Shown here: positions 1-8,188 of the stretch, in pieces
Layout: every line of letters starts with the position of its first letter
How positions within the stretch are numbered: position 1 is the first letter of the stretch
Source: Nitrospira sp. UBA6909
GTDB taxonomy: Bacteria > Nitrospirota > Nitrospiria > Nitrospirales > Nitrospiraceae
Assembly: GCA_002451055.1 (NCBI GenBank)
Contig: DKBD01000025.1
Location: 16,797-29,814 of the forward strand
DNA length: 13,018 nt
Reading direction: 5' to 3'
Program-made: the position numbers and the translations under genes
The notes under the pieces: model-generated
What the model was told of the DNA's origin: nothing
The model's database searches: none
What the model saw: only the letters and a program-made list of their open reading frames with translations

Positions 1-825
1 CTTGAGCACGCCCAGCAAGTCCGTGAATTCGGCCTTGATCGTGTGCGCCTCCGGAGCCAGCACCGGGCACATCACGACGGCACCGTCCGAGCTGAAGAGC
101 ATGGCATGCCCGGTCGCGCCAAGCGCCACTTCAGCGATGGAATGGAACAGCGTGTCTCGACGAAGGAGAATCGTCACCACTCCGATGACCGCCTGGTGTT
201 GGTCATCCATGATCGGCGCCGCCACAATTACGACATGCGTCCCGAAGGCCGGATCAAACGAGACCTCACCCACGTAGGGGTAAAGGCTCCGCTCCTTCAC
301 AACCGCTTGCCACCATGCGGTCTTCTCGTAAGAATAGTCGACTTGGGGGATGGAGCTGACCACTAATGCTCCCTGTCCATCCGTCACAAAAATGCCGATG
401 TAATCCGACTTCCGAATCTCATGCCATTGGATCAGAAAGTTCGTCACGATTCGATTGACAAAAACCGGAAATTCGCTTCGCTTATCCCTCAGCCTCCACC
501 GCTGCTGCCAATCAGTGATGATTTTCTGAATGCTTCGGGCATCCTTGCCCTCATAGGTTCGATTGGCCTCTGATACGGCGGTGCGGAGAAATGGCATAGT
601 CGCCAGCTGCTGGGCTTCATTCACGCCGCGGGTCACGTGCATTTCGACGCGGCGGGAGGCTTCGACAGCCGCTTCCTTGAAGTTCGCCCCGGTCGCCTCG
701 CGCAGCGCCCGGCGTTCTTCCAGATAGATCAACACAAGGAGAAGCGTCAGAGGCAGGAGGCCGACCATCACGATTGCCGCAATGATCTTGCGCTGGAGGC
801 TGTGAAACCTGCTCCAGAGTTTCAT
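1..825 (-). CDS. Membrane sensor with Cache-type domain (3' end missing)
   Basis: The minus strand is open from an ATG at 825 to the left edge, giving 275 residues with no stop. The in-frame codons above the ATG reach a TGA with no other start codon, so this start is well supported although no good ribosome site precedes it. Residues 1-12 are basic, 13-35 form a membrane helix, and 36-75 look like an outward helix. Residues 140-255 fit a double Cache (dCache) ligand-binding fold: TDGQG near 148, VVSS near 155, a paired Trp at 171-172, a conserved AAPIMDD near 202, IGVV near 214 and GATGHAML near 236. Such domains sense small molecules outside the membrane in histidine kinases, diguanylate cyclases and chemoreceptors. 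The HAMP and output parts would lie beyond the edge, so the signalling class cannot be told. The gene follows secF on the same strand across 285 bases and is probably transcribed separately. Confidence 0.85.
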   Translation of the reverse strand, partial: MKLWSRFHSLQRKIIAAIVMVGLLPLTLLLVLIYLEERRALREATGANFKEAAVEASRRVEMHVTRGVNEAQQLATMPFLRTAVSEANRTYEGKDARSIQKIITDWQQRWRLRDKRSEFPVFVNRIVTNFLIQWHEIRKSDYIGIFVTDGQGALVVSSIPQVDYSYEKTAWWQAVVKERSLYPYVGEVSFDPAFGTHVVIVAAPIMDDQHQAVIGVVTILLRRDTLFHSIAEVALGATGHAMLFSSDGAVVMCPVLAPEAHTIKAEFTDLLGVLK

Positions 826-1110
826 GCCTACACCAGTGTGAGGCGGGAAATGTGTGCCGCAGGAATGTTTCGAATTTCAGGATTCACGTATCATCGTCAC
901 ACGTGGAGACCCACAGGTTGACAACCCTGGCTCCCATTGAGTCGTCAGCGACACCTCCATGGCTTCACCCATTCTCCGCAGCAGGCTATTACGGAGGACG
1001 GACAGCCGAGGCTATCTGCGTAGGCTGGTGAAGGCTGACACTGGTGACCGGACACGTTGGCTAAATGGACGGCCCTCTACACACTGCGCTAGCCTATTCC
1101 ACCATCCGAC
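826..1110. other. Non-coding gap between secF and the sensor gene
   Basis: I find no convincing gene here in any frame. On the minus strand it holds the 3' region of secF and the upstream region of the sensor gene. I see no hairpin followed by a T-run that would end the sec operon. Small dyads are present: CAGGTTG-a-CAACCcTG at about 914-929, and a CTCCG/CGGAG pair with a 13-base loop at about 974-996. They are too short to call as operators or terminators. No clear -35/-10 pair stands out. Any sensor promoter must lie here unless secF transcription reads through. Confidence 0.5.
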
Positions 1111-2028
1111 TCAGCTGCGTTTCAAGATCCGCCCCGCCTTTCCAGGCCACAGCAGCACCAGCGGGCTCGCGACAAAAACGGACGAATAGGTACCGAAGAT
1201 CACACCCCAGAGCAGCGCCAGGGAAAAGTCGTGCAACACTTCGCCGCCCGTCAGGGTCAAAGGGATGAGAACGAGCACAACCGTCAAGCTCGTCACGATG
1301 GTACGGCTCAACACCTGATTGACCGCGTTGTTGATCGTGATCTCTTCCGTCTCCCTCCGGCGCGTCTTCAAGTTTTCCCTGATCCGATCGAACACGACAA
1401 CGGTGTCGGTCAGTGAATACCCAGCCAATGTTAAGAGCGCCGTCACGATGAGTACGGTAATCTCCTTATCCAAGATATAGAACGCTCCCAGCACAGCCAA
1501 CACATCGTGAAACGTCGCCAGGGCGGCCGCGACGCCGAACCGGAGCTCGAACCGAGCTGCGATATACAGGATGATGCCGGCAAAGGAAATGATAATGGCG
1601 ATCAGGGCGTCTTCCTGAAGCTTCTTGCCGATCGTCGGACCGATTTCGGTCGTGGAATCGACCACGAACTTGTTGTCGGGAAACTCCTTGGAGAAAATCC
1701 CCATGACCCGTTCGGCGGTCTTCTCCTCGATCGTCGTCGAGGCTTTCACGCGGATGAGCAGCTTGTTGTCTTGCCCGAATTCCTGCAGATCGGCGTTGCC
1801 GACTCCGTTGGATTCCAGCGCTTTCCTGGCTTCGTCGATGCGGACGGCTTGGTCGAACTTCAGCTGCACGGCCGTCCCGCCTGCGAAATCGATGCCGAGA
1901 TTGGCTGAGCCCCGAGCAATCTGTACCACAGCAACCAGCCCTAACAGAACCATGACGCCTGAAAAGGCAAAGGCGATCTTGCGCTTGCCCATAAAATCTA
2001 CGTTGGTCTTTCCGAGGATCTCTAACAT
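1111..2028 (-). CDS. secF: Protein translocase subunit SecF
   Basis: SecF pairs with SecD in the inner membrane, where the SecDF-YajC complex uses the proton gradient to help pull proteins through SecYEG. The family signature near the first helix is visible (NLGIDFAGGTAVQLKF, about residues 43-58), as is the conserved SLTDTVVVFDRIREN motif at about 205-219 in the helix carrying the essential Asp. Six membrane helices can be traced: one near the N-terminus and five between about residue 140 and 296. The length of 305 residues is normal for SecF. A GTG six bases upstream (2034) would add two residues. I prefer the ATG at 2028 because AGGGGAG (2034-2040) lies five bases before it and almost touches the GTG. 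It follows secD after 80 bases that hold a hairpin. I am very sure of the identity. Confidence 0.97.
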   Translation of the reverse strand: MLEILGKTNVDFMGKRKIAFAFSGVMVLLGLVAVVQIARGSANLGIDFAGGTAVQLKFDQAVRIDEARKALESNGVGNADLQEFGQDNKLLIRVKASTTIEEKTAERVMGIFSKEFPDNKFVVDSTTEIGPTIGKKLQEDALIAIIISFAGIILYIAARFELRFGVAAALATFHDVLAVLGAFYILDKEITVLIVTALLTLAGYSLTDTVVVFDRIRENLKTRRRETEEITINNAVNQVLSRTIVTSLTVVLVLIPLTLTGGEVLHDFSLALLWGVIFGTYSSVFVASPLVLLWPGKAGRILKRS

Positions 2029-2033
2029 GCTCA

Positions 2034-2040
2034 CTCCCCT
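2034..2040 (-). promoter_or_regulatory. Ribosome binding site deciding the secF start
   Basis: The minus strand reads AGGGGAG here, five bases before the ATG at 2028. It overlaps the alternative GTG start at 2034, which it could not serve. This is why the shorter SecF is preferred. Confidence 0.6.
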
Positions 2041-2065
2041 TAGTCGAAAGCTTGTGGTGTAGACT

Positions 2066-2087
2066 GAGGCTAAGATCCCTTAACCTC
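2066..2087 (-). other. RNA hairpin in the secD-secF gap
   Basis: Read on the minus strand, GAGGTTAAG and CTTAGCCTC flank a GGAT loop. As RNA this is an uninterrupted nine-pair stem including one U-G pair. It begins about 20 bases after the secD stop and ends about 25 bases before the secF ribosome site. No T-run follows, so it is not a standard intrinsic terminator. It could stabilise or process the message or tune SecF relative to SecD; that role is inference. Confidence 0.5.
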
Positions 2088-2108
2088 GCCCTCAACCTGA
2101 GCCTTTGC

Positions 2109-3752
2109 TCAAATGCTCAACGTGCCCACTTTTTTCCGCTGATTCCATAAATCGAAAATCACTTTGGTGCCGACCAGCGCGGTAAAAAGATTGATTGCGA
2201 TACCCAAGCACAACGTCACGGCAAACCCTTTGATCGGCCCCGTTCCGAATAAGAAGAGGGCGACTCCGGTAATCAGCGTCGTCACGTGTGAATCGATGAT
2301 CGTGAGCAACGCTTTGTCGTACCCGGCGTCGATCGCCGTTCGCACGGCCTTCCCGCTTCTCAGCTCTTCGCGGATCCGCTCGAAGATCAACACGTTCGAG
2401 TCGACGCCCATCCCGATCGTCAGCACGATTCCGGCGATACCCGGCAACGTCAGGGTCGCCGTGAGCGCGGACAGCGCGCCCATGAGACAGACCAGGTTGA
2501 GCACCAACGCAAAATCGGCGATCACTCCGGAGAGGCGGTAGTAGACCATCATGAAAATAACGACCATCGCACCGGCAATAAGCGTCGCTTTGAGGCCCTT
2601 GTCGATCGAATCCTGCCCGAGCGATGGCCCAACCGTCAGGTCTTGCACGATCTTGAGCGGAGCCGGCAGCGCGCCGGCCCGCAGCACAATGGCCAGATCG
2701 TTGGCCTCTTGAGTCGAAAAAGTCCCGGTAATCTGCGCGCGGCCTCCCGCAATGCGCTCCTGAATGACGGGCGCGGAATAAATCGTATTATCCAGGACCA
2801 CCGCCATGCGCTTCTTGACGTTCTCGGCCGTGATCCGCTCGAACTCCTGCCCGCCCTTGGAGTCGAACTCGATCGAGACATAGGGATCGTTGAATTGCCC
2901 GATCGCGACCCGCGCATCGTTGAGCACATCGCCGGTGAGCATGACCCGCTTCTTCACCAGGTACGGGATGCGGGACTCGTGGCCGGTGTCTTTATCGAGT
3001 ACACGCTCGAACAGAATCTGGTCTCCTTCAGGCAGCTTGCTCTCGAACTGCCGGAGGATTTCGGCCTCCATGTCCTTCGGGACGCGGGCCGGCAATTCCA
3101 ATCTCATCTGGTTCTCTTCGTCCAACATCTTGAACTCGAGCAACGCAGTTTCCTTGATCAAATCCTTCGCGCGCTTCGGCTCTTTGATGCCGGGTAACTG
3201 CACGACGATCTGCTTCACCCCCTGCCGCTGCACGATCGGCTCAGTCACGCCGAACTGGTCGATGCGGTTGCGAATCGTCTCCAACGCTTGATTGATCGCC
3301 GAGTCTTTGATGCGCTGGCTCTCGGTATCCCGGAGTTCCCAGACCAGTGAATTGGCCGCTCCGGCCGAGTCTTTTTCCGTGAAAGACGGATAGTCGTCAA
3401 TGAGTCTTTGGATCTGGGGCTTGAGATCCGCGTTGAGGAATTGAATCGTGATCTGTTCGGGCGCGGTGCGCTTCACCGATTCGACGGGAATACTCTTGTC
3501 GACCAACCGGTCTTGGAGCGATGTGACGAGTCGATCGACCGCGATCTCCACCGCTCGATCCTCATCAACCTCCATAACCAGATGAATCCCTCCCTGCAAA
3601 TCCAGCCCCAGGGCAATCCCCTTGTTCGGCAGCACCTCCTTCATCCAGGCAGGTAGTGCCTGATAAACGGGCTGGTATGACGGAAAAAATCCCACGACCG
3701 ACGCCACAATGACCAGCGCCAACAACCACAATCGCCCCGCCACCTTCTTCAT
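2109..3752 (-). CDS. secD: Protein translocase subunit SecD
   Basis: SecD is the larger half of the SecDF pump, with six membrane helices and a big periplasmic region (P1) that binds emerging preprotein. Helix 1 is at residues 6-24, followed by the family motif GLDLQGGIHLVMEVD at 49-63. The P1 region covers about 64-370, with PGIKEPKRAKDLI near 187 and SAPVIQERI near 326. Five helices follow from about 388 to 535. The conserved TIGMGVDSNVLIFERI lies at 445-460, where D451 is the family's proton-transfer Asp. Its 547 residues are within the usual range for SecD outside enterobacteria. The ATG at 3752 is 30 bases below the yajC stop, so the two are almost certainly co-transcribed. Confidence 0.98.
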   Translation of the reverse strand: MKKVAGRLWLLALVIVASVVGFFPSYQPVYQALPAWMKEVLPNKGIALGLDLQGGIHLVMEVDEDRAVEIAVDRLVTSLQDRLVDKSIPVESVKRTAPEQITIQFLNADLKPQIQRLIDDYPSFTEKDSAGAANSLVWELRDTESQRIKDSAINQALETIRNRIDQFGVTEPIVQRQGVKQIVVQLPGIKEPKRAKDLIKETALLEFKMLDEENQMRLELPARVPKDMEAEILRQFESKLPEGDQILFERVLDKDTGHESRIPYLVKKRVMLTGDVLNDARVAIGQFNDPYVSIEFDSKGGQEFERITAENVKKRMAVVLDNTIYSAPVIQERIAGGRAQITGTFSTQEANDLAIVLRAGALPAPLKIVQDLTVGPSLGQDSIDKGLKATLIAGAMVVIFMMVYYRLSGVIADFALVLNLVCLMGALSALTATLTLPGIAGIVLTIGMGVDSNVLIFERIREELRSGKAVRTAIDAGYDKALLTIIDSHVTTLITGVALFLFGTGPIKGFAVTLCLGIAINLFTALVGTKVIFDLWNQRKKVGTLSI

Positions 3753-3782
3753 GTCGTTTCTAGCCCCTTTGTCCCTTGCGGA

Positions 3783-4136
3783 TTACGCATCCTTGTCTTT
3801 ATCCTCATCTTCTCCGCGCACTCGCGAGATATTATCTCGCTGCATTTTGATTTTCGTATTGTCGGCTATTTGGAGCGTGACGGTCTCTTTCCCGAGGTTC
3901 GTGACCGTTCCCCAGATTCCCGAAGTCGTCACGACTTTGTCGCCTTTCTTCAAGGCGTCCACTAAGGCTTTTTGCTCTTTCTGCTTCTTCTGCTGCGGAC
4001 GGATCAGCAGAAAGTAAAAGATGATGACGATCATGACGAACGGCAAGAGCGACAGCAATCCCCCTGGTCCTTGGGCGCCCGCTCCCGACCCGCTTCCGCC
4101 AGCTTCTTGAGCCCACGCTATGGATTCCATCAACAT
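3783..4136 (-). CDS. yajC: Sec accessory protein YajC
   Basis: YajC is a small single-span membrane protein that associates with SecDF and the Sec holotranslocon. The 117-residue product has a Gly/Ser-rich N-terminal stretch (about residues 12-26), one membrane helix (about 28-46) ending in the family signature LLIRPQQKKQKEQ, and a compact cytoplasmic domain with KKGDKVVTTSGIWGTV and the ISRVR ending. A highly charged tail (DEDKDKDA) closes it. The frame stays open upstream to an ATG at 4202, inside tgt. The ATG at 4136 is preferred because AGAGGGG sits ten bases ahead of it and because it leaves the gene clear of tgt, 22 bases below its stop. The longer form would add 22 basic residues unlike YajC. 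Its place between tgt and secD is the classic order. Confidence 0.96.
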   Translation of the reverse strand: MLMESIAWAQEAGGSGSGAGAQGPGGLLSLLPFVMIVIIFYFLLIRPQQKKQKEQKALVDALKKGDKVVTTSGIWGTVTNLGKETVTLQIADNTKIKMQRDNISRVRGEDEDKDKDA

Positions 4137-4146
4137 AACAACAGAT

Positions 4147-4153
4147 CCCCTCT
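4147..4153 (-). promoter_or_regulatory. Ribosome binding site deciding the yajC start
   Basis: The minus strand reads AGAGGGG ten bases before the ATG at 4136. It lies in the short gap just below the tgt stop and supports the 117-residue YajC over a 139-residue version starting within tgt. Confidence 0.6.
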
Positions 4154-4158
4154 TTGAG

Positions 4159-5322
4159 TTAGATATCTTGCGCCCTGTTCTGGTCGCGACCACCCGAGAC
4201 ATCGGCCTCCGGCGGCTCCTGCTCTTGGCTGAGATAAAATGTGTGCCGAAATTCTGAGAACGTCCCTTGCGCGATGGCAGTCCGCATCCGGCGCATGAAA
4301 TCTGAAAAGTACCAGAGGTTGTGAAGCGTATTCAGTCTCGACCCCAGCATCTCTTTGGCGGCGAACAGATGATGCAGATAGGCCCGCGAGTATCGCCCGC
4401 AGACCGGACATCCGCAGTCGGGATCGATCGGCCGTTCATCTCGCGCGTACTGCGCCTGTTTGATGACCACCCGACCCTTCGCCGTAAACAATGACCCTGT
4501 CCGCCCATGTCGCGACGGCACGACACAGTCGAACATGTCGATGCCACGGGACACACCCTCGATCAGGTCGACCGGATGTCCCACCCCCATGAGATACCGT
4601 GGTTTGTCCTCCGGAAGTTCCGGCACCGTTACGTCGAGCATTTCAAGCATGTCTGCCTTACTTTCTCCCACAGACAGGCCGCCGACCGCATAGCCTTCAA
4701 ACCCCATCGCCGTCAGTTCTCTTGCCGATTGAACGCGTAGCTCCGGGTCCAGCCCACCTTGAACGATGCCGAACATGGCCTGGTCGGCTCTTCGCCGGCT
4801 TGTCTGACAACGTTCCGCCCACAGCTTGGTTCGGCGGACACCTTCTTGTACCGCCTCCCTGTCCGCTGGAAGCGCGACACATTGATCAAACGCCATGATA
4901 ATGTCGGCGCCCAACGCTTCTTGGATGTCGACGGCGGTTTCCGGCGTGATGAAATGTGTCGAACCGTCGATGTGTGACTGGAATATCACGCCTTCGTCGG
5001 TCACTGTGCACAGCTTGGCCAAACTGAAGATCTGGAAGCCCCCGCTGTCGGTCAAGATCGAGCCTGGCCATCCGGTGAATGCATGCAATCCCCCCATTTC
5101 AGCCACAATCTTATGGCCTGGCCGCAGGTACAGATGATAGGCATTGTTCAGGAGCAACCGGAACCCGACATTTTGAAGGTCTTCCGGCTCCAGACCCTTC
5201 ACAGGCCCCAACGAACCAACCGGCATGAATGCCGGTGTATCGATGACCGCGCGGGCGGTTCGTAGTTGGCCGACCCTGGCCTTGGATCGCCGATCTTGTT
5301 GTCGAACCCGGTACTGAATCAT
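4159..5322 (-). CDS. tgt: Queuine tRNA-ribosyltransferase (TGT)
   Basis: Bacterial TGT swaps guanine-34 of tRNAs with GUN anticodons (Asp, Asn, His, Tyr) for preQ1, the committed step of queuosine formation on the tRNA. The 387 residues form a full TIM-barrel enzyme. Visible motifs are TDSGGFQIFSL at 91-101 with the active-site Asp92, GIVQGG at 185-190, GGLSVGE at 214-220 and MGVGHP at 245-250. FDCVVPSRHGRTG at 264-276 has D265 as the expected nucleophile. The zinc site is C303, C305, C308 and H334. The C-terminal 20 residues are a polar extension. The ATG at 5322 lies 18 bases below the argS stop and has only a poor ribosome site, so translation may be coupled to argS. It heads the conserved tgt-yajC-secD-secF cluster. 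Confidence 0.98.
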   Translation of the reverse strand: MIQYRVRQQDRRSKARVGQLRTARAVIDTPAFMPVGSLGPVKGLEPEDLQNVGFRLLLNNAYHLYLRPGHKIVAEMGGLHAFTGWPGSILTDSGGFQIFSLAKLCTVTDEGVIFQSHIDGSTHFITPETAVDIQEALGADIIMAFDQCVALPADREAVQEGVRRTKLWAERCQTSRRRADQAMFGIVQGGLDPELRVQSARELTAMGFEGYAVGGLSVGESKADMLEMLDVTVPELPEDKPRYLMGVGHPVDLIEGVSRGIDMFDCVVPSRHGRTGSLFTAKGRVVIKQAQYARDERPIDPDCGCPVCGRYSRAYLHHLFAAKEMLGSRLNTLHNLWYFSDFMRRMRTAIAQGTFSEFRHTFYLSQEQEPPEADVSGGRDQNRAQDI

Positions 5323-5340
5323 CGCCGCGCGCCGTTCATT

Positions 5341-7065
5341 CTACATCTGCTCAGGAGCGGAAATCCCCAGCACCGTCAAGCCGTTTCTGATCACTTGTTG
5401 AACGCTTCGCATCAAGACAAGGCGGGCGGCGGTCTTCTTCGGTGTCAGCTCTTCTATCGCCCCCCCGTCCCCCTGTTCCTGTTCGACCGCAGGAGGCAAA
5501 ATCCGATGCTTGTTGTAGAACATATGCAGCAACGCCGCCAACTGTTGCAGATAATAGGTCATGCGGTGCGGCTCGAACGTGGAGGCGCTCGTCTGGAGGA
5601 TTTCCGGATACGCAGAAAGTTTTCTAATCAATCCCAATTCGTCAGGATCCGTCAGAACCGCAAGGTCCGCTTCCGTCGATTGAGGACAAGCAACTCCCCG
5701 TTCGGCTGCCACACGCCAGAGGCTGGAAATTCTGGCATGCGCATACTGCACGTAATACACCGGATTATCGGTCGAGCGCTGTTTTGCCAGCTCCAGATCG
5801 AAATCGAGATGCGTCCTCGAATCGCGCATCAAGAAATAAAACTTCGCAGCGTCCGCGCCGACTTCGTCGATCACTTCCCGCATGGTAATGAACGATCCGG
5901 TTCGTTTCGACATCTTCACCTCGACACCCCCCCGCAGGAGTTTGACGAGTTGAACCAACACCACATGCAGCCGCTCTTTGGGATGCCCATAGGCCTGCAT
6001 GACTGCCTGCATGCGGGGAATGTATCCATGGTGATCCGCCCCCCAAACGTCGACCAGCAGGTCGTAGCCTCGTTGAAGCTTGTCCCGATGATAGGCGATG
6101 TCGGAGGCCAGATAGGTATATTCTCCGTCGTGCTTCTTGACGACACGATCCTTTTCGTCACCGAATGCCGAGGAACGGAACCAGAGAGCGCCTTCTTGTT
6201 CGAACAGAAGCCCGCGGGATTTCAGTTCGTCCAAGACCTGCTCCACGGCCCGCGACTCAAGGAGCGCCGCTTCGCTGAACCACGACTGAAAATCAATCCC
6301 GAGGGATGAGAGATCGTCACGGATAAGCCTTAACATCTCTTGATAGGCAAGAACACGGCATTGCGTTTCGAGATCGGCCGGCGCCATTTCTCCAGCCGTA
6401 TCGCTCAGCTGCTGTTTGATCCGTTCGGCGACAGCGGTAATGTAGGCGCCATGGTACCCGTCTTCAGGAAACTCCACTTTCATTCCGGACAGCTCCTGGA
6501 AGCGTGCATACACCGACGCCCCCAAGAGTTTCATCTGCCTCCCTGCGTCGTTGATGTAGTACTCACCGGCAACTTCGTGGCCGACCGCCTCCAAGAGGCG
6601 CACGATGGCCTGCCCGACCGCTGCTCCGCGGCCATGTCCCACATGCAACGGACCGGTCGGATTCGCGCTCACATACTCCACTAGCACGCGGCGACCACGG
6701 CCGAAATCGGCTTTCCCGTACGCGGCTCCTTGGGATTCAATGGCCCTCAAAACTTCCTGCCAGAGCGTCGGCTTAACGGTAAGATTCAGAAATCCAGGCC
6801 GGACGATCTCCACCCGCTCGAAGAGCTCTTCCCGTTGTGGAAGATTTTCGACAATGATTTGAGCGATATCGTGCGGAGCCTTGTGTTCCGAGGACGCCAA
6901 GGACATAGCGACAGTCGAAGCCAAATCACCCCACTCCGGCCGTTTCGGAGCATCCAAGGTGAGCGTGGGCCAGGTTTCCGTTTTCAACTGCCCTTTTTTC
7001 TTGGCCCCATTGAGGGCGCCAAGCAGGGCTATTGTAACCATCTCTTGGACGACACCCTGAGACAC
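5341..7065 (-). CDS. argS: Arginyl-tRNA synthetase
   Basis: ArgRS is a class I aminoacyl-tRNA synthetase charging tRNA-Arg in the cytoplasm. The 574-residue product has the N-terminal Add-1 domain (about 1-100). The ATP site signature SANPTGPLHVGHGRG at 133-147 contains the HIGH equivalent HVGH at 141-144. YYINDAGRQ lies at 169-177, the catalytic-core motif VWGADHHGY at 340-348, and the KMSKR loop at 384-388. From about 440 onward is the helical DALR anticodon-binding domain, including YVQYAHAR. Length and order match the family and no key residue is missing. The start is a GTG at 7065 preceded by AGGA eight bases upstream; an ATG at codon 9 is a weaker alternative. It is 37 bases below the glycosyltransferase gene and 18 above tgt, consistent with one transcript. 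Confidence 0.97.
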   Translation of the reverse strand: MSQGVVQEMVTIALLGALNGAKKKGQLKTETWPTLTLDAPKRPEWGDLASTVAMSLASSEHKAPHDIAQIIVENLPQREELFERVEIVRPGFLNLTVKPTLWQEVLRAIESQGAAYGKADFGRGRRVLVEYVSANPTGPLHVGHGRGAAVGQAIVRLLEAVGHEVAGEYYINDAGRQMKLLGASVYARFQELSGMKVEFPEDGYHGAYITAVAERIKQQLSDTAGEMAPADLETQCRVLAYQEMLRLIRDDLSSLGIDFQSWFSEAALLESRAVEQVLDELKSRGLLFEQEGALWFRSSAFGDEKDRVVKKHDGEYTYLASDIAYHRDKLQRGYDLLVDVWGADHHGYIPRMQAVMQAYGHPKERLHVVLVQLVKLLRGGVEVKMSKRTGSFITMREVIDEVGADAAKFYFLMRDSRTHLDFDLELAKQRSTDNPVYYVQYAHARISSLWRVAAERGVACPQSTEADLAVLTDPDELGLIRKLSAYPEILQTSASTFEPHRMTYYLQQLAALLHMFYNKHRILPPAVEQEQGDGGAIEELTPKKTAARLVLMRSVQQVIRNGLTVLGISAPEQM

Positions 7066-7102
7066 GGTGGATTTCCTAAGTTCTTACCATTGAAAGAGAA
7101 AT

Positions 7103-8188
7103 TTAACGGGGCACTTTAGCATACGGGTCTGGTGGAGACAAGGTACAGCACGAAGGATTGCGAGGGGTTGTATCGGCAAATATGCCCAATGTTTCACACA
7201 CATAGAGTATCTCATCTGATGAGATAGCCAGGCACGGCTTCTCGGCACAGTTCATGACGCAGTCCCAAGACGAGCAGCGGCACATGCCTCCACGCAAAAC
7301 GGTCACTTCAGACCCCCTCGGGGCCCAGCGTTCAGGGTCGGTGGGTCCGAAAAGCGCGAGTGTCGGCATGCCCAAGAGGGCCGATAGGTGAGTAATTCCT
7401 GAATCATGCCCTATATAGAGGTGTGCATGAGCCAGAAGACCTGCAACGGCCGAGAGATCTAGTCCTTGCAAGACCGTCGGTGGAGTGTGGATCTGTTTGA
7501 TCAATGAGGCCACTGCCTCCCGATCAGCCGGTCCTTCCAAAAGGAGGATCTCGATCCCCCTGTATTGAAGCTGCTCGATCACCGAGGCCAAGACATCTGG
7601 CCTCACGCATTTCGCCCGGCTCCCACTTCCAGGGTGGATTAGGACCAGAGGCCGTTCGGTCGAAATTCCCTGGTGCGCGAGAATAGATTGCCCAAGCTGG
7701 AGAATTTCCGTGGGAATGTGGATTCGCACGGGATCAGACGGATGAGGTCCCGCGTCTTCAATCGTTTCCACGAAACGGTCGCTTTGGTGCTGAGCCCTCA
7801 ATTCTTGCGCAAAAGGTGACCGGACTCTTACTTCCCGAATGCCCAGGGCTTTTATTCCGGTCTCAAGGATTCGTTCGTCATCTTTCATCCACGCTATGAA
7901 GAACTCGCATCGTTCGAGCCAACATCTCACCTCTCTTGAAACAGATCTGCAGTCCGCAAAGAGATCAGCGCAAGCCGGGCTCTCAATGCCAACCCATGCG
8001 TCGATCACACGACATTCGAGAAGGAATCGCCCCACTGATTCATTGGAGATGAGCAGGTGCCGATGTCTTGAAAAACCAGCCCGTAGTCGTATCAAAGCAG
8101 GAACCGCAAGAAGCACATCGCCAAGTGCACCGGGATGGATGGTCACCAGCGTCGGTGGCACCCGATCAGATCGTTGCGTGGCGATCAT
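7103..8188 (-). CDS. Glycosyltransferase family 9 (heptosyltransferase-like)
   Basis: This 361-residue protein has the two-domain GT-B layout of ADP-heptose:LPS heptosyltransferases (GT9; WaaC/WaaF/WaaQ relatives). Visible signatures are the N-terminal HPGALGDVLLAVPAL at about 18-32, LVLIHPGSGSRAKCV beginning the second domain near 188, and GHDSGITHLSALLG followed by LALFGPTDPERWAPRG near 270-305. The last part has the Cys-spaced tail common in GT9 (CRCSSWDC then CAEKPCL), so the cysteines are not unusual. It probably adds a sugar to lipopolysaccharide or another cell-surface glycan. The true sugar and acceptor cannot be told from sequence. The frame runs up to an ATG at 8242 within mobA. I choose the ATG at 8188, 18 codons in, since it gives only a 23-base overlap with mobA and the conserved fold begins soon after. 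Confidence 0.88.
   Translation of the reverse strand: MIATQRSDRVPPTLVTIHPGALGDVLLAVPALIRLRAGFSRHRHLLISNESVGRFLLECRVIDAWVGIESPACADLFADCRSVSREVRCWLERCEFFIAWMKDDERILETGIKALGIREVRVRSPFAQELRAQHQSDRFVETIEDAGPHPSDPVRIHIPTEILQLGQSILAHQGISTERPLVLIHPGSGSRAKCVRPDVLASVIEQLQYRGIEILLLEGPADREAVASLIKQIHTPPTVLQGLDLSAVAGLLAHAHLYIGHDSGITHLSALLGMPTLALFGPTDPERWAPRGSEVTVLRGGMCRCSSWDCVMNCAEKPCLAISSDEILYVCETLGIFADTTPRNPSCCTLSPPDPYAKVPR

Noticed and set aside
914..996. Small inverted repeats as terminator or operator below secF
   Set aside because: Arms of five to seven bases with no T-run and no repeat elsewhere in the window; chance is a sufficient explanation.
1466..2095. A 209-codon minus-strand frame overlapping secF
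   Set aside because: It is Arg-rich out-of-frame translation of secF with no motif, and secF is unambiguous.
5266..6309. A 347-codon open frame on the plus strand
   Set aside because: It lies wholly opposite argS and the start of tgt, both of which carry all their catalytic motifs. Its protein is His/Arg-rich shadow sequence.
7220..7300. Cys-rich tail of the GT9 protein as a possible metal cluster
   Set aside because: Similar cysteine spacing near the C-terminus is common in heptosyltransferase-family proteins, so it is not evidence for a new function.
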